64,000 nucleotides of DNA from Pseudoips prasinana (taxonomy: Eukaryota; Arthropoda; Insecta; Lepidoptera; Nolidae): assembly GCA_951640165.1 (NCBI GenBank), contig OX621255.1, forward strand, positions 8,680,001 to 8,744,000, given 5' to 3'. Every line of letters begins with the position of its first letter. Positions within the stretch are counted from its first letter, which is position 1. The position numbers and the translations under genes are program-made. Below are positions 63,880 to 64,000 of this stretch, in pieces. The notes beneath the pieces are model-generated. The model made no database searches. It was not told the origin of the DNA and was given only the letters and a program-made list of their open reading frames with translations.

Positions 63880-64000
63880 TTATAAAAAAAAAACTTGTGT
63901 GTACTTATGTACACGCGTTAGAAGTTATACTTCTTAATATACAACTTGAACATAGTTATCAATTTTCATACCACCTAGAGCTAACGTCATGCTGTTATTT
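63880..64000 (+). mobile_element. MITE-like repeat W, right copy (cut by window end)
   Basis: It matches 273-395 over its whole visible length with only a few differences ('cacgcgttagaag' for 'cacgcattagaag', 'tagagctaacg' for 'tagaactaacg'), in the same orientation. It continues past the window. Confidence 0.8.

Overview
This is an AT-rich piece of insect genome, very probably from a moth or butterfly. The pointers are a mariner transposon of the lepidopteran cecropia type, short Lep1-like Helitrons, several tRNA-headed SINE families and RTE-type LINE ends. I see no complete host gene. One 55-codon 3'-terminal exon candidate lies at 17257-17425. Everything else I can name is mobile DNA or its debris, with long AT-rich stretches between.

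Layout. 0-10 kb: SINE copies of three tRNA-headed families (here A, B, C), a 5S-rRNA-like SINE, two MITEs and LINE 3' ends. 10-17 kb: mostly featureless, with one old 500-bp dispersed repeat. 17-30 kb: the exon candidate, a CR1/Jockey-like LINE tail holding a GT microsatellite, two short Helitrons, a SINE inside a SINE, a fold-back cluster of 5S-like SINEs, a 280-bp tandem dimer and a GC-rich MITE inserted in a relative of that dimer. A 3' reverse-transcriptase fragment lies at 28.6-29.6 kb. 30-50 kb: more SINEs, RTE tails (one with a 17-bp target duplication), a 171-bp tandem array and a MITE inserted in a LINE 3' end. 50-60 kb is richest in DNA transposons: a Tc1-like element with an open DD34E transposase (51494-53137), a mariner with an open DD34D transposase (54882-56169) sitting exactly inside a short Helitron, and an internally deleted piggyBac element flanked by TTAA (58218-59575). 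60-64 kb: SINEs, a short Helitron and a second copy of the MITE seen at the window start.

How the parts relate. The Tc1 and mariner elements each carry an open transposase, matching terminal repeats and TA duplications, so they look complete. The piggyBac copy keeps both ends, the N-terminus and the cysteine-rich C-terminus but lacks the catalytic core, so it could move only with help from elsewhere. The SINEs and MITEs encode nothing; the SINEs presumably depended on LINEs such as the RTE/CR1 types whose ends are seen here. Nested insertions give a local order of events. Family names A-D, G, H, P, Q, U, W, X and Z are local labels.
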